Assembly (NCBI GenBank): GCA_017889745.1
Contig: JAGGAG010000093.1
Location: 1-11,373, forward strand
Origin: Gemmatimonadota bacterium
GTDB taxonomy: Bacteria; Gemmatimonadota; Gemmatimonadetes; Gemmatimonadales; GWC2-71-9
Direction of reading: 5' to 3'
DNA: 11,373 bases
Part shown: one piece after another, positions 1-6,851 of the stretch
Layout of the letters: each line of letters opens with the position of its first letter
How positions within the stretch are numbered: the first letter of the stretch is position 1
Made by a program: the position numbers and the translations under genes
Notes under the pieces: model-generated
Database searches by the model: none
What the model saw: only the letters and a program-made list of their open reading frames with translations
What the model was told of the DNA's origin: nothing

Positions 1-2
1 GG

Positions 3-257
3 CGTTCCCGGAGTGAGGCGGCGCGTGCTGTCGAGCTCGACGTGGCCACCGCGGGCGCGCTCTGCCCGGCCGCCCTGCTGGCTGCCGCACGGGTCCACCC
101 GGCCGATCCGGCTCCGCTTGCGATTCGGTCACCAGCGCTGGTGGTGGTGTGCCCGGTGGTGGCGGGCCGGTTCGTCCTGGTCGAAGTCGTGGCCCGCCCG
201 ACCACCCGCGTTCACGTCGTTCAGCCTCCGTCCAGGGCTCCTCCGCTCGCCGCCTGA
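3..257 (+). CDS. C-terminal end of an unidentified protein (5' end outside window)
   Basis: This reading frame is open from the first bases of the window to a TGA at 255-257, giving about 84 residues. I do not recognise the family. Most codons end in G or C, as in the genes downstream, and the protein has a hydrophobic stretch (PALVVVCPVVAGRFVLVEVV) followed by a Pro-rich tail. A perfect 9-bp hairpin begins two bases after the stop, which is the usual position for a gene end and is the best support for this frame over the other two. It lies 134 bases upstream of the secretion operon, so it could be a functional partner, but nothing in the visible part shows a role. Another frame has a TGA at 14-16, so the upstream gene could instead end there and this stretch would be non-coding. 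Confidence 0.4.
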   Translation, partial: RSRSEAARAVELDVATAGALCPAALLAAARVHPADPAPLAIRSPALVVVCPVVAGRFVLVEVVARPTTRVHVVQPPSRAPPLAA

Positions 258-259
258 CC

Positions 260-282
260 CCGCCGCCCCACGGGCGGCGGTT
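260..282 (+). terminator. GC-rich hairpin after the upstream ORF, terminator-like
   Basis: CCGCCGCCC (260-268) and GGGCGGCGG (272-280) form a perfect 9-bp stem with a 3-base CAC loop. It starts two bases after the stop codon at 257. Only two T residues follow, so it lacks a real U-tract. It could work as a weak intrinsic terminator, an mRNA 3' end stabiliser, or a Rho-assisted end. Confidence 0.5.
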
Positions 283-308
283 CCATCCCACACACACGAG
301 TACGCAGG

Positions 309-370
309 GCGCCGATGGGCGGCGTCCCCTCTGGGGCCGCGGCTCGCGCGCGTCCCGCTCACATCGGCGC
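309..370 (+). promoter_or_regulatory. Long-range inverted repeat in the leader of the secretion operon
   Basis: GCGCCGATG (309-317) and CATCGGCGC (362-370) are perfect 9-bp reverse complements. They enclose a second hairpin: GCGG (319-322) with CCGC (337-340), and CCCC (326-329) with GGGG (333-336) around a TCT loop, with a 3-base bulge on the left side. The outer stem closes 10 bases before the ribosome binding site of the ABC gene. In RNA this would be a closed multi-stem leader that could influence translation or transcript stability. No known riboswitch class is recognised. High-GC DNA forms hairpins easily, so the regulatory role is inference. Confidence 0.3.
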
Positions 371-380
371 GCAGAGCGCT

Positions 381-387
381 GGAGGAG
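381..387 (+). promoter_or_regulatory. Ribosome binding site for the ABC exporter gene
   Basis: GGAGGAG lies four bases before the ATG at 392. This strong Shine-Dalgarno fixes the start. The same frame stays open back to 149, but that upstream stretch encodes a Pro/Arg/Gly/Ser-rich sequence that does not look like protein. Confidence 0.8.
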
Positions 388-391
388 TGGC

Positions 392-2557
392 ATGCAATCG
401 CAGGCATGGATCGTTGCGGAGCTGGTGGCGAAGCGGCTCCGCGTGGAAGTCGAAGCGGAGGCGCGCAGTGAAGCGGTGAGAAGTCTCGCGGCCGGCGCCG
501 CGCGCCCGCTCGCCGAGTCCATCGCGGAAGCCGCCAGTCACCTGCGGATCACGTTTCTTTCCCGCGAGCTGTCCGCCGACGACATGGCTCGCCTCATCAC
601 CGAGGCGGCGTTCCCCGCGGTGCTCCTGCATGCGGGCCGCGACGAGGGGGACGTGCTGGTCGTGACCGGTCGGCGCGACACTGTGGCGCAGGCGACGCTG
701 ATCGCGTCGGATGGGACCAGCCGGCCCGTCGAACTGGAACTCACGGGCCTGAGGGACCGTGCGCGAGCCGGGGCGATCCGTGCGCTGCTGCCGGTCGAGG
801 TCGGTCCCTACGTCGGGGTGCAGGCGACCGACCGCGAGCTGAGCCCGCTGCAGCGCACGCTGCGCCTGCTGCACCGCGAGCGCGGTGACATCGGCCTCGT
901 CTACCTCTTTGCCGCGCTCGTCGGCCTCTTCAGCCTGACCCTGCCGCTCGCAGTCCAGATGATTGTGCAGCTGGTACAGGGCGGCCTCTTTCTCCAGCCC
1001 GTGGCGCTGCTCATCGCCTTCGTCGTGGCCGGGACCCTCGCGTCCGGCGCCATGGGCGTGGCGCAGATGCGGGTCGTGGAGACGCTGCAGCAGCGGGTCT
1101 TCGCGCGGGTGGCGCTCGAGCTCGGGTTCAAGGTGCCCCGCCTGCCGTTCGAGCGCTCGCTCAACAACGCGCTGCCCGAGACGATGAACCGGTTCTTCGA
1201 GGTCATTGTCATCCAGAAGAGCCTGCTCAAGCTGCTGACCGGGGCGACGACCGCGCTGCTGCAGGTGCTCTTCGGACTTGTTCTGCTGACGTTCTATCAC
1301 CCGTACTTCACGATCTTCGGGGCGCTGCTCCTGCTCGGGCTCTACCTGATCCTGCGGCTCACCGGCCCGAGGGGCCTCGAGACGAGCATCATCGAATCGA
1401 AGTACAAGTACCGGGCGGTGCATTGGCTCCAGGAAATGGCGCGTGCCATCACGGCCTTCAAGTTCTCCGGCGCGAGTACCATGCCGGTGGATCGCATGGA
1501 CGACCTGGTGACCGGCTATCTGCGCTATCGCCGCAAGCACTTCCGCGTGCTGCTGCAGCAGGCGTGGGCCATCATCGCGTTCAAGGCGCTGATCACGGCC
1601 GGACTTCTGGTCCTCGGCACGGCGCTGGTCGTGAGCCGGCAGATCACGCTGGGCCAGTTCGTCGCCTCGGAACTGGTCATCGTCACCGTGCTTGCCGGTC
1701 TGGAGAAGCTCGTGACCAGCATGAGCACCGTGTATGACCTGCTGACGGCGGTCGACAAGCTGGGCGCGGTGAGCGACCTCCCGATCGAGTCGCCAGGCGG
1801 GCTGGTGCCGGCGGCGGCGCCAGTGGGATTTGCGCTCGAACTGCGGCAGGTCTCTTACGCATATCCCGGGAGCACCACCCGGGTCCTGCGCGGCATCAAC
1901 CTCGGTATCCGGCCGGGCGAACGCGTGGCGCTACTCGGACCGGATGGCTCCGGGCAGTCCACGCTGCTCCGGGTGCTCAGCGGGCTGCTCGACGACTACC
2001 AGGGAACCGTGACGTACGACGGCATCACGCTGCGCGACCTCGACCGCCGGGCCCTCCGGGGCCAGGTAGGGCAGATGCTGTCGCTCCACGACCTCTTCGA
2101 CGGTACGATCGAGGAGAACGTGACCGTCGGGCGCCCTGACATCTCCACGACACAGGTGCTGCGCGCCCTCGCGGATGCCCGGCTGGACCGGCACGTCCAG
2201 GGACTGCCCCAGGGCCTGCGAACCACCGTGTCGGCCGGGGGTGGGAGCCTCTCCGTGTCGAACGCCAAGAAGCTGCTGCTGGCCCAGGCGCTCGTGGGTC
2301 CGCCGCGGCTGCTCGTGCTCGAGGACATCGTGCAGCACCTTGAGGGTGAGGACCGCATCCGGGTCATCGAGATGCTCTGCGATCGGGCGCGGCCCTGGAC
2401 GCTGCTGGTCGTGACACCCGACCCGCTCTTCCTCTCGGCCTGTGACCGCGTGGTTGTCTTGGACGACGGTGAGGTCGTGCTGGAAGGGCCGTACGACCGC
2501 ATCGCCGACCATCCGCGCCTGCGGGAGCTGGTGCCTGCGTTGAGCCGCGCCGCATGA
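392..2557 (+). CDS. ABC exporter (HlyB/type I secretion-like) with a degenerate ATPase domain
   Basis: 721 residues, inner membrane. Residues 1-160 are cytosolic and resemble a shortened C39-like domain without a visible catalytic Cys. Six membrane helices lie near 166-190, 199-222, 285-306, 308-327, 393-415 and 420-440, and a nucleotide-binding domain spans about 475-721. The overall ABC fold is clear: VSYAYPG A-loop (Tyr489/Tyr491), LFDGTIEEN after the Q-loop, and VVVLDDGEVVLEG after the H-loop. The catalytic motifs are altered: Walker A reads GPDGSGQST with Gln522 for Lys, the Q-loop Gln is probably Ser564, LSGGQ reads LSVSN (620-624), Walker B DE reads Glu644-Asp645, and the H-loop His is Pro676. 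In the family these residues bind and hydrolyse ATP, so this subunit is probably weakly active or inactive. It forms an operon with HlyD-like and TolC-like genes. The exported substrate is unknown, since no RTX or leader-peptide gene is visible. Confidence 0.9.
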   Translation: MQSQAWIVAELVAKRLRVEVEAEARSEAVRSLAAGAARPLAESIAEAASHLRITFLSRELSADDMARLITEAAFPAVLLHAGRDEGDVLVVTGRRDTVAQATLIASDGTSRPVELELTGLRDRARAGAIRALLPVEVGPYVGVQATDRELSPLQRTLRLLHRERGDIGLVYLFAALVGLFSLTLPLAVQMIVQLVQGGLFLQPVALLIAFVVAGTLASGAMGVAQMRVVETLQQRVFARVALELGFKVPRLPFERSLNNALPETMNRFFEVIVIQKSLLKLLTGATTALLQVLFGLVLLTFYHPYFTIFGALLLLGLYLILRLTGPRGLETSIIESKYKYRAVHWLQEMARAITAFKFSGASTMPVDRMDDLVTGYLRYRRKHFRVLLQQAWAIIAFKALITAGLLVLGTALVVSRQITLGQFVASELVIVTVLAGLEKLVTSMSTVYDLLTAVDKLGAVSDLPIESPGGLVPAAAPVGFALELRQVSYAYPGSTTRVLRGINLGIRPGERVALLGPDGSGQSTLLRVLSGLLDDYQGTVTYDGITLRDLDRRALRGQVGQMLSLHDLFDGTIEENVTVGRPDISTTQVLRALADARLDRHVQGLPQGLRTTVSAGGGSLSVSNAKKLLLAQALVGPPRLLVLEDIVQHLEGEDRIRVIEMLCDRARPWTLLVVTPDPLFLSACDRVVVLDDGEVVLEGPYDRIADHPRLRELVPALSRAA

Positions 2558-3882
2558 GGAAGGTGCTGCTACCGGTGGACCGGTCCGACGTGGGCTTTGA
2601 GCCCGAGTCGCTGTATTCGGCGCGCCTGCTCAACACCTCGACATCCCATCGCGCCTTCGTGCGCTGGGTGCTGGGCATCCTGGGGGTGCTCGTCGTGGGG
2701 CTGTTCCTGCCGTGGCAGCAGAACGTGCGCGGTGATGGCGAGGTCACGGCGCTCCGCCCGCAGGACCGGCCGCAGGTGGTACCGGCGCTCATCGCCGGAC
2801 GGATCGAGGCGTGGAACGTCAGCGAGGGGCAGTATGTCACCGCGGGCACGCCGCTGGTCCAGATCAGCGAAGTGAAGGAGAAGTTCCTGGATCCCGCGCT
2901 GGTCGAGCGCCTGGAACAGCAGGTAGACGGCAAGTCGGCCTCGCTCGATGGCAAGGCCGCAAAGGTCCGGGCGCTCGATACGCTCATCGCTGCGCTGGAG
3001 CGGAATCGGGTCCTTGGCGGCGGGAAGGCGCGCAACAAGGTCCAGCTGTACGAGGCCGCGCTCGCCGCGGCAGTGCTCGATTCCGCGGTGGAGCAGGCGC
3101 GCTTCGAGCGCCGCGCGCGGCTCTTCGCCGAGGGCCTGAACACCCGTACCGAGTTCGAGGCCAACCAGCTCAGGGTGCAACAGGCCAACGCGAAGCTGGT
3201 CGAGAAGCGCCAGGAGTACGAGAGCGCGCGGCTGGACGTGGAGTCGGTTGAGGTGGAGTACGCCGAGAAGATCGCCAAGGCGCGCGCAGACCGTGACGCC
3301 ACCCGATCGGAGATCGGGGAGGCCCGGGCCGAAGTGGCCAAGCTGCAGAGCGAGCATGCCAGCATGCGCATTCGCAGCGGCATGTACCGCATCGACGCAC
3401 CGCAGGACGGCTACATCGTGCAGGCACTGATGGCGGGTGTCGGCGAAACGGTTAGGGAAGGCGAGGCACTGCTCACGATCGCGCCGGCGCGTCCGGAGCA
3501 GGCGGTGGTCCTCTACGTCAAGGCGATGGACGTGCCGCTGCTCAAGCCGGGACGGAAGGTCCGCCTCATCTTCGACGGCTGGCCGGCCCTGCAGTTCAGC
3601 GGCTGGCCCAGCGTCTCGGTCGGCACCTTTGGCGGTGTCATCCGCGTGATCGATGCCGTCGAGACGAAGCAGGGCAAGTTCCGCGTCGTGGTGACGCCGG
3701 ACAGCGCGGACCAGCCCTGGCCCGCGCAGGTCCGCATGGGGTCGGGGGTGCATGGCTGGACCATGCTCGACACGGTGCGCCTCTGGTTCGAGATCTGGCG
3801 GCAGGTCAATGGATTCCCGCCCTCGATCCGCCCGGAGGATGCGGCTCCGGGCCTGTACCCGCCGACCGACGGGGCGAAATGA
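2554..3882 (+). CDS. HlyD-family periplasmic adaptor (membrane fusion protein)
   Basis: 442 residues. The adaptor should link the inner-membrane ABC exporter to the outer-membrane TolC-type channel across the periplasm. A cytosolic N-terminus of about 34 residues precedes one membrane helix (about 35-55, with GILGVLVVGLFLPW). The first half of the lipoyl/biotinyl-like domain (75-105, VVPALIAGRIEAWNVSEGQ) is followed by a long, charged alpha-helical hairpin (about 108-272). The second lipoyl half begins at RIDAPQDGYI (279-288) and leads into a beta-barrel region and an aromatic C-terminal tail. The order and length fit the HlyD family. The ATG lies inside the stop of the ABC gene (ATGA, 4-base overlap), so translation is almost certainly coupled. 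Substrate cannot be read from the sequence. Confidence 0.9.
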   Translation: MRKVLLPVDRSDVGFEPESLYSARLLNTSTSHRAFVRWVLGILGVLVVGLFLPWQQNVRGDGEVTALRPQDRPQVVPALIAGRIEAWNVSEGQYVTAGTPLVQISEVKEKFLDPALVERLEQQVDGKSASLDGKAAKVRALDTLIAALERNRVLGGGKARNKVQLYEAALAAAVLDSAVEQARFERRARLFAEGLNTRTEFEANQLRVQQANAKLVEKRQEYESARLDVESVEVEYAEKIAKARADRDATRSEIGEARAEVAKLQSEHASMRIRSGMYRIDAPQDGYIVQALMAGVGETVREGEALLTIAPARPEQAVVLYVKAMDVPLLKPGRKVRLIFDGWPALQFSGWPSVSVGTFGGVIRVIDAVETKQGKFRVVVTPDSADQPWPAQVRMGSGVHGWTMLDTVRLWFEIWRQVNGFPPSIRPEDAAPGLYPPTDGAK

Positions 3883-5330
3883 TGCTCGCGCTGCTGCTCT
3901 CGGCCTCACTGGCCCTGCAGGACACGGCGACCGCACGCCTCGCGGTGCCGGCGACCGTGGATTCGACCGGCGTGCTGACGTTCGATGCGTTCTCCACGGA
4001 GGTGCTGGCGGACCATCCGGTGGTTCGCCAGGCGCGGCTGCTCGACGAGCGGGCACGGGCGGAGATCCTGGCCGCGAAGGGAGGCGTGTACGACCCGACA
4101 GTATCGGCGGCCTGGTCGCGCAAGGTCTTCTCCGCGACGGAGTACTACGACTATGTCGATGCGGCACTCAAGGTGCCCACGCCGATCGGCATCGACCTCA
4201 AGCTTGGCTACGAGCAGTCCGCGGGCGCGTACATCAATCCCGACCGGCGCACACCGTCGTCCGGCCTCTTCGTCGCGGGCGTCACCATTCCCCTCGGCCG
4301 CGGCCTGGTGACCGACAGCCGGCGCAATGCGCTGGCGCAGGCGAAGGCCCTGGGGACGCTGGCATCCGCCGAGCGCCAGGCCGCGGTGAACAAGCTGCTC
4401 TACTCGGCGACCCGGGACTACGCCGCCTGGTTCGAGGCGTGGCGCCGGCGCGCGATCATTCGCGAGGGCGTCGCCCTGGCGCAGTTCAGGGCGGAGGCCG
4501 TCACGCGGCGTCTTGCCAACGGCGACGCGGCCGCCATCGATACCGTCGAGGCCGGCCTCGAGTACCAGCGACGGCTGGTGGCGCTGCTCGAAGCCGACAA
4601 CGACTGGTACCTCGCGACCCAGGCGATCAATGCCTATCTCTGGGACGCGCAGGCCACGCCGGTCGACCTCGCCCCGGGCATCGTGCCATCGGTGCGCGGA
4701 CTCGAGCCCGAGCCGCTCGACACGGCGGCCGTGGGCGGATGGCTCTCCCAGGCGATGCTCCGGCATCCGGACCTGGCCAAGGCGCTCGCAAAGCTCCAGC
4801 AGGAGCAGGCCAACCGCCGGTTCTACGGACAGGACCTCCTGCCCGAGATCGAGCTCGAGGCGGCGGCACTCAGGACGGGAGAGGGCGGGCTGGGCGCCGG
4901 GTGGCCCGACGTGAGCGAGAATTACAAGCTTGGCGCCGTCGGTACGACCCCGCTGCTCCTGATGAAGGGGCGGGGGCGCCTCGACGCGAGCAAGGCGAAG
5001 GCGGAATCGGCCGAGCTGGAAGCAGCGCTCGTGCGGCGGGACGTGCGGCTCGCGGTGCTGGTGTCGGTCAACGATGTGCTGACTCTCGAGCGGATCCTGG
5101 CGTTGCAGGTGGAGGCGGTGCGGCAGGCGCGCTTCCTCCGGGATGGCGAGCAGCGCCGGTTCGAGAACAGCGAGAGCACGCTCTTCCTGGTCAACCAGCG
5201 GGACCGGCTGCTGCTGGACGAAGAGGTGAAGCTTGTCGCGTATGAGGCGAAGTACGTGAAGGCCCGCGGGGCCCTGGCTCTGGCCCTGGGCGAGCCGTCC
5301 GGCTTGCGTGAACGCGAGTCGGGCCCTTGA
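3879..5330 (+). CDS. TolC-family outer-membrane efflux/secretion channel
   Basis: 483 residues including a short hydrophobic signal peptide (MMLALLLSASLALQDTATA, 1-19). Two tandem outer-membrane-efflux-protein repeats follow, at about 30-250 and 280-470. Each has long Ala/Leu/Glu/Arg-rich helices and a strand segment of the type expected in the barrel, such as SSGLFVAGVTIPLGRGL near residue 130 and NYKLGAVGTTPLLL near residue 350. Length and pattern fit the TolC/OEP family, which forms a trimeric channel through outer membrane and periplasm. The start overlaps the adaptor stop by four bases (ATGATG, so the second ATG at 3882 is an alternative start). It completes a three-part export machine with the two preceding genes. 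No sequence oddity was seen. Confidence 0.88.
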   Translation: MMLALLLSASLALQDTATARLAVPATVDSTGVLTFDAFSTEVLADHPVVRQARLLDERARAEILAAKGGVYDPTVSAAWSRKVFSATEYYDYVDAALKVPTPIGIDLKLGYEQSAGAYINPDRRTPSSGLFVAGVTIPLGRGLVTDSRRNALAQAKALGTLASAERQAAVNKLLYSATRDYAAWFEAWRRRAIIREGVALAQFRAEAVTRRLANGDAAAIDTVEAGLEYQRRLVALLEADNDWYLATQAINAYLWDAQATPVDLAPGIVPSVRGLEPEPLDTAAVGGWLSQAMLRHPDLAKALAKLQQEQANRRFYGQDLLPEIELEAAALRTGEGGLGAGWPDVSENYKLGAVGTTPLLLMKGRGRLDASKAKAESAELEAALVRRDVRLAVLVSVNDVLTLERILALQVEAVRQARFLRDGEQRRFENSESTLFLVNQRDRLLLDEEVKLVAYEAKYVKARGALALALGEPSGLRERESGP

Positions 5331-5339
5331 TTCGGGCCC
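5321..5339 (+). promoter_or_regulatory. Hairpin spanning the TolC stop codon and abutting the next ATG
   Basis: GGGCCC (5321-5326) and GGGCCC (5334-5339) can pair around a 7-base TTGATTC loop that carries the TGA stop of the TolC gene. The next ATG starts at 5340, directly after the stem, and no Shine-Dalgarno precedes it. The hairpin could reduce expression of the lipoprotein relative to the export operon, or ribosomes finishing the TolC gene could open it. It could equally be chance in GC-rich DNA. Confidence 0.3.
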
Positions 5340-5837
5340 ATGCACGCCAGCGCAGCAGCCGTGGCCGTCATGGTCCTTGCGGCCTGTTCACGCCCACCCG
5401 CGCCGGCGGTGACGACCGGCACCAACGTCGCATCCGCCACCGCCTTCGTTGATTCGTTCCTCGCCTCGCTGTCGCAGCACGGGTATGCCGGTGACGCGGC
5501 GCGATTCGATGCGGTGGGGTTTGTGTGGGCGCGAAGCGGCGCACTCCTCAGGGCTGATTCGCTTACCGCGCTGCTGCAGGCGCAGCGCGCCGCCGGGAAG
5601 GCGATCGTGCTCGGCACCAACGACGTGCAACTCACGCCGCTTGGTCCGGATGTGGTCGTCTGGTCGGGCATCGTCTCCGGCGTCGTCCAGGATTCCACCG
5701 GTGCCCGGCAGCCGATCCGCGGCGCGCTCACCCTGGTGCTTCGCCGCCACGGGAGCGCGTGGGCCATCGCCGCCGGGCACGAATCGGTGCGGCCCTTCGA
5801 TGACGTGCACGAGGCCGGCGCCGCGGCGCCGCCCTGA
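5340..5837 (+). CDS. Small lipoprotein, possible SnoaL/NTF2-like (DUF4440-type) fold
   Basis: 165 residues. A short signal sequence ends in the lipobox LAAC (Cys16), predicting lipid attachment after cleavage by signal peptidase II. The Pro/Ala linker after the Cys is followed by a domain of about 135 residues: helices (TAFVDSFLASLSQHGYAGDA) and then strands (VQLTPLGPDVVVWSGIV, RGALTLVLRRHGSAWAIAAG). The last strand pattern, with a Trp after an Arg/Gly turn and the ending HESV, resembles SnoaL-like/DUF4440 proteins, which are small alpha+beta cones of varied function. This is a weak fold resemblance, with no catalytic residues identified. It starts 9 bases after the TolC stop, so it is probably co-transcribed with the export genes, but a role in export is only an inference. 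Confidence 0.75.
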   Translation: MHASAAAVAVMVLAACSRPPAPAVTTGTNVASATAFVDSFLASLSQHGYAGDAARFDAVGFVWARSGALLRADSLTALLQAQRAAGKAIVLGTNDVQLTPLGPDVVVWSGIVSGVVQDSTGARQPIRGALTLVLRRHGSAWAIAAGHESVRPFDDVHEAGAAAPP

Positions 5838-5839
5838 CC

Positions 5840-6253
5840 ATGCGGACATGCGTGACGGCAGCGGCCCTGGTGATGATCGGTTCGTCCTCGCTCCTGGCCC
5901 AGGCGATCTCGGTGCCTCCGCGTCCGTCGCGCCCGCCCTCCACCCGCCCGCCCTCCGCCTGCTGCGCCTACATCGACGGTCTTGTCGCCTACGACTATGC
6001 CACTGGTCCCATCGTCCAGGTGTCGGGCGTGCTCGCGCCCACCGCACCGCCGCCCCCGAGGGAAGAGTCGCCCGGCTCGCTTCCGGGAGGCGGCATGGCG
6101 TGGGTGGCGGGCTACTGGGTCTGGAACGGGTCGGAGTTCGTGTGGGACGCCGGGCGGTGGATGCCGATCCCCGCCGGTGCCACGACGTGGGTGCCCGGGC
6201 GCTGGGAGAGCAGAAGCGATGGTTACGCGTGGGTCGCGGGCCGCTGGACGTAG
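5840..6253 (+). CDS. Secreted WxxGxW-repeat protein (YXWGXW family)
   Basis: 137 residues. A signal peptide (1-21, ending LLAQA) is followed by a Pro-rich stretch (SVPPRPSRPPSTRPPSA), a vicinal Cys pair (SACCAY), another Pro-rich linker, and a C-terminal block of four WxxGxW units: WVAGYW 88-93, WDAGRW 102-107, WVPGRW 117-122 and WVAGRW 131-136. Such repeats define the YXWGXW family of small bacterial periplasmic or surface proteins, whose function is not established. It starts two bases after the lipoprotein stop, so the two genes are likely one transcriptional unit and may share an envelope role. The start rests on the signal peptide, as there is no obvious Shine-Dalgarno. Confidence 0.8.
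   Translation: MRTCVTAAALVMIGSSSLLAQAISVPPRPSRPPSTRPPSACCAYIDGLVAYDYATGPIVQVSGVLAPTAPPPPREESPGSLPGGGMAWVAGYWVWNGSEFVWDAGRWMPIPAGATTWVPGRWESRSDGYAWVAGRWT
6101..6247 (+). repeat. Four WxxGxW repeats encoded in tandem
   Basis: The C-terminal 49 residues of the secreted protein carry the W-x-x-G-x-W hexapeptide four times with start-to-start spacing of 14, 15 and 14 residues. The regular spacing suggests a small repeated beta-hairpin array. The DNA copies differ, so the repeat is conserved at protein level and is not a recent DNA duplication. Confidence 0.75.
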
Positions 6254-6277
6254 TCCAATCCCAACGAGAGGTGTGAC

Positions 6278-6829
6278 ATGCCGGACGCTCCAATTGCGCG
6301 TGCCCTGGCCGGGCACTGGTCTTCACTCGCGCTGCGCGGAGTCTGTGCCCTGGTGTTCGGGATCCTGTCATTCATCTGGCCGGGGCTGAGCCTCGCCACC
6401 CTGGTGCTCATCTGGGGCGTCTACGCGCTGATCGACGGCACGCTGGCACTGGTCGCGGGCTTCCGCACGAAGATCTGGTCCCTGGCGTTCATCGGCCTCA
6501 TCGGAGTGCTCGCCGGCGTTGGCGCGTTCGTGTATCCGGGCATGACGGCGCTGGTGCTGCTCTACTTCATCGCGGTCTGGGCGATCATCACCGGCATGTT
6601 CGCCATATACATCGCGATCCACCTGCGCAAGGAACTCACGGGCGAGTGGATGCTGGCGCTGGCCGGGGTGCTCTCGGCGGTCTTCGGCGTCATGCTCATT
6701 GCGCGGCCGGGTGCGGGCGCGCTCGCGGTGGTCTTCCTCATCGCGGGCTACGCGGTGGCGTTCGGGGTGCTGCTCCTGTCGCTCGCCTTCAAGCTGAAGG
6801 GACTTCCCGACCGGATCGCGGCGGCCTGA
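6278..6829 (+). CDS. HdeD / DUF308 family membrane protein
   Basis: 183 residues made almost entirely of six membrane helices in three similar helix pairs. The typical family features are an amphipathic N-terminus (ALAGHWSSLALRGVCALVFG), the ILSFIWPGLSLATLVLIWG turn, and two later copies of the hydrophobic-Pro-Gly pattern (FVYPGMTALVLL, LIARPGAGALAVVF). E. coli HdeD belongs to an acid-resistance locus, but most relatives have no assigned function, so the name is used here for the family only. A good Shine-Dalgarno, GAGAGG (6266-6271), lies six bases before the ATG. It sits 24 bases after the WxxGxW gene and 22 before the DedA gene, in a run of envelope genes. Confidence 0.85.
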   Translation: MPDAPIARALAGHWSSLALRGVCALVFGILSFIWPGLSLATLVLIWGVYALIDGTLALVAGFRTKIWSLAFIGLIGVLAGVGAFVYPGMTALVLLYFIAVWAIITGMFAIYIAIHLRKELTGEWMLALAGVLSAVFGVMLIARPGAGALAVVFLIAGYAVAFGVLLLSLAFKLKGLPDRIAAA

Positions 6830-6851
6830 TCCTGTTCCCGCACCGGCCGCG

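Noticed and set aside
149..391. 80-residue N-terminal extension of the ABC protein
   Set aside because: The sequence is Pro/Arg/Gly/Ser-rich and low in information, it crosses the hairpins at 260-280 and 309-370, and a strong Shine-Dalgarno fixes the start at 392.
359..1540. Long antisense open frame (393 codons) opposite the ABC gene
   Set aside because: It is rich in Arg/Gln/His/Glu with no recognisable domain and mirrors the GC-biased third positions of the real gene. Similar mirrors lie opposite the adaptor (2569-4167) and the TolC gene (3906-5345).
1955..1957. Walker A Gln as a simple sequencing error (CAG for AAG)
   Set aside because: One base would explain Gln522, but the signature, Walker B, Q-loop and H-loop are also changed at independent places, so the degeneration is real.
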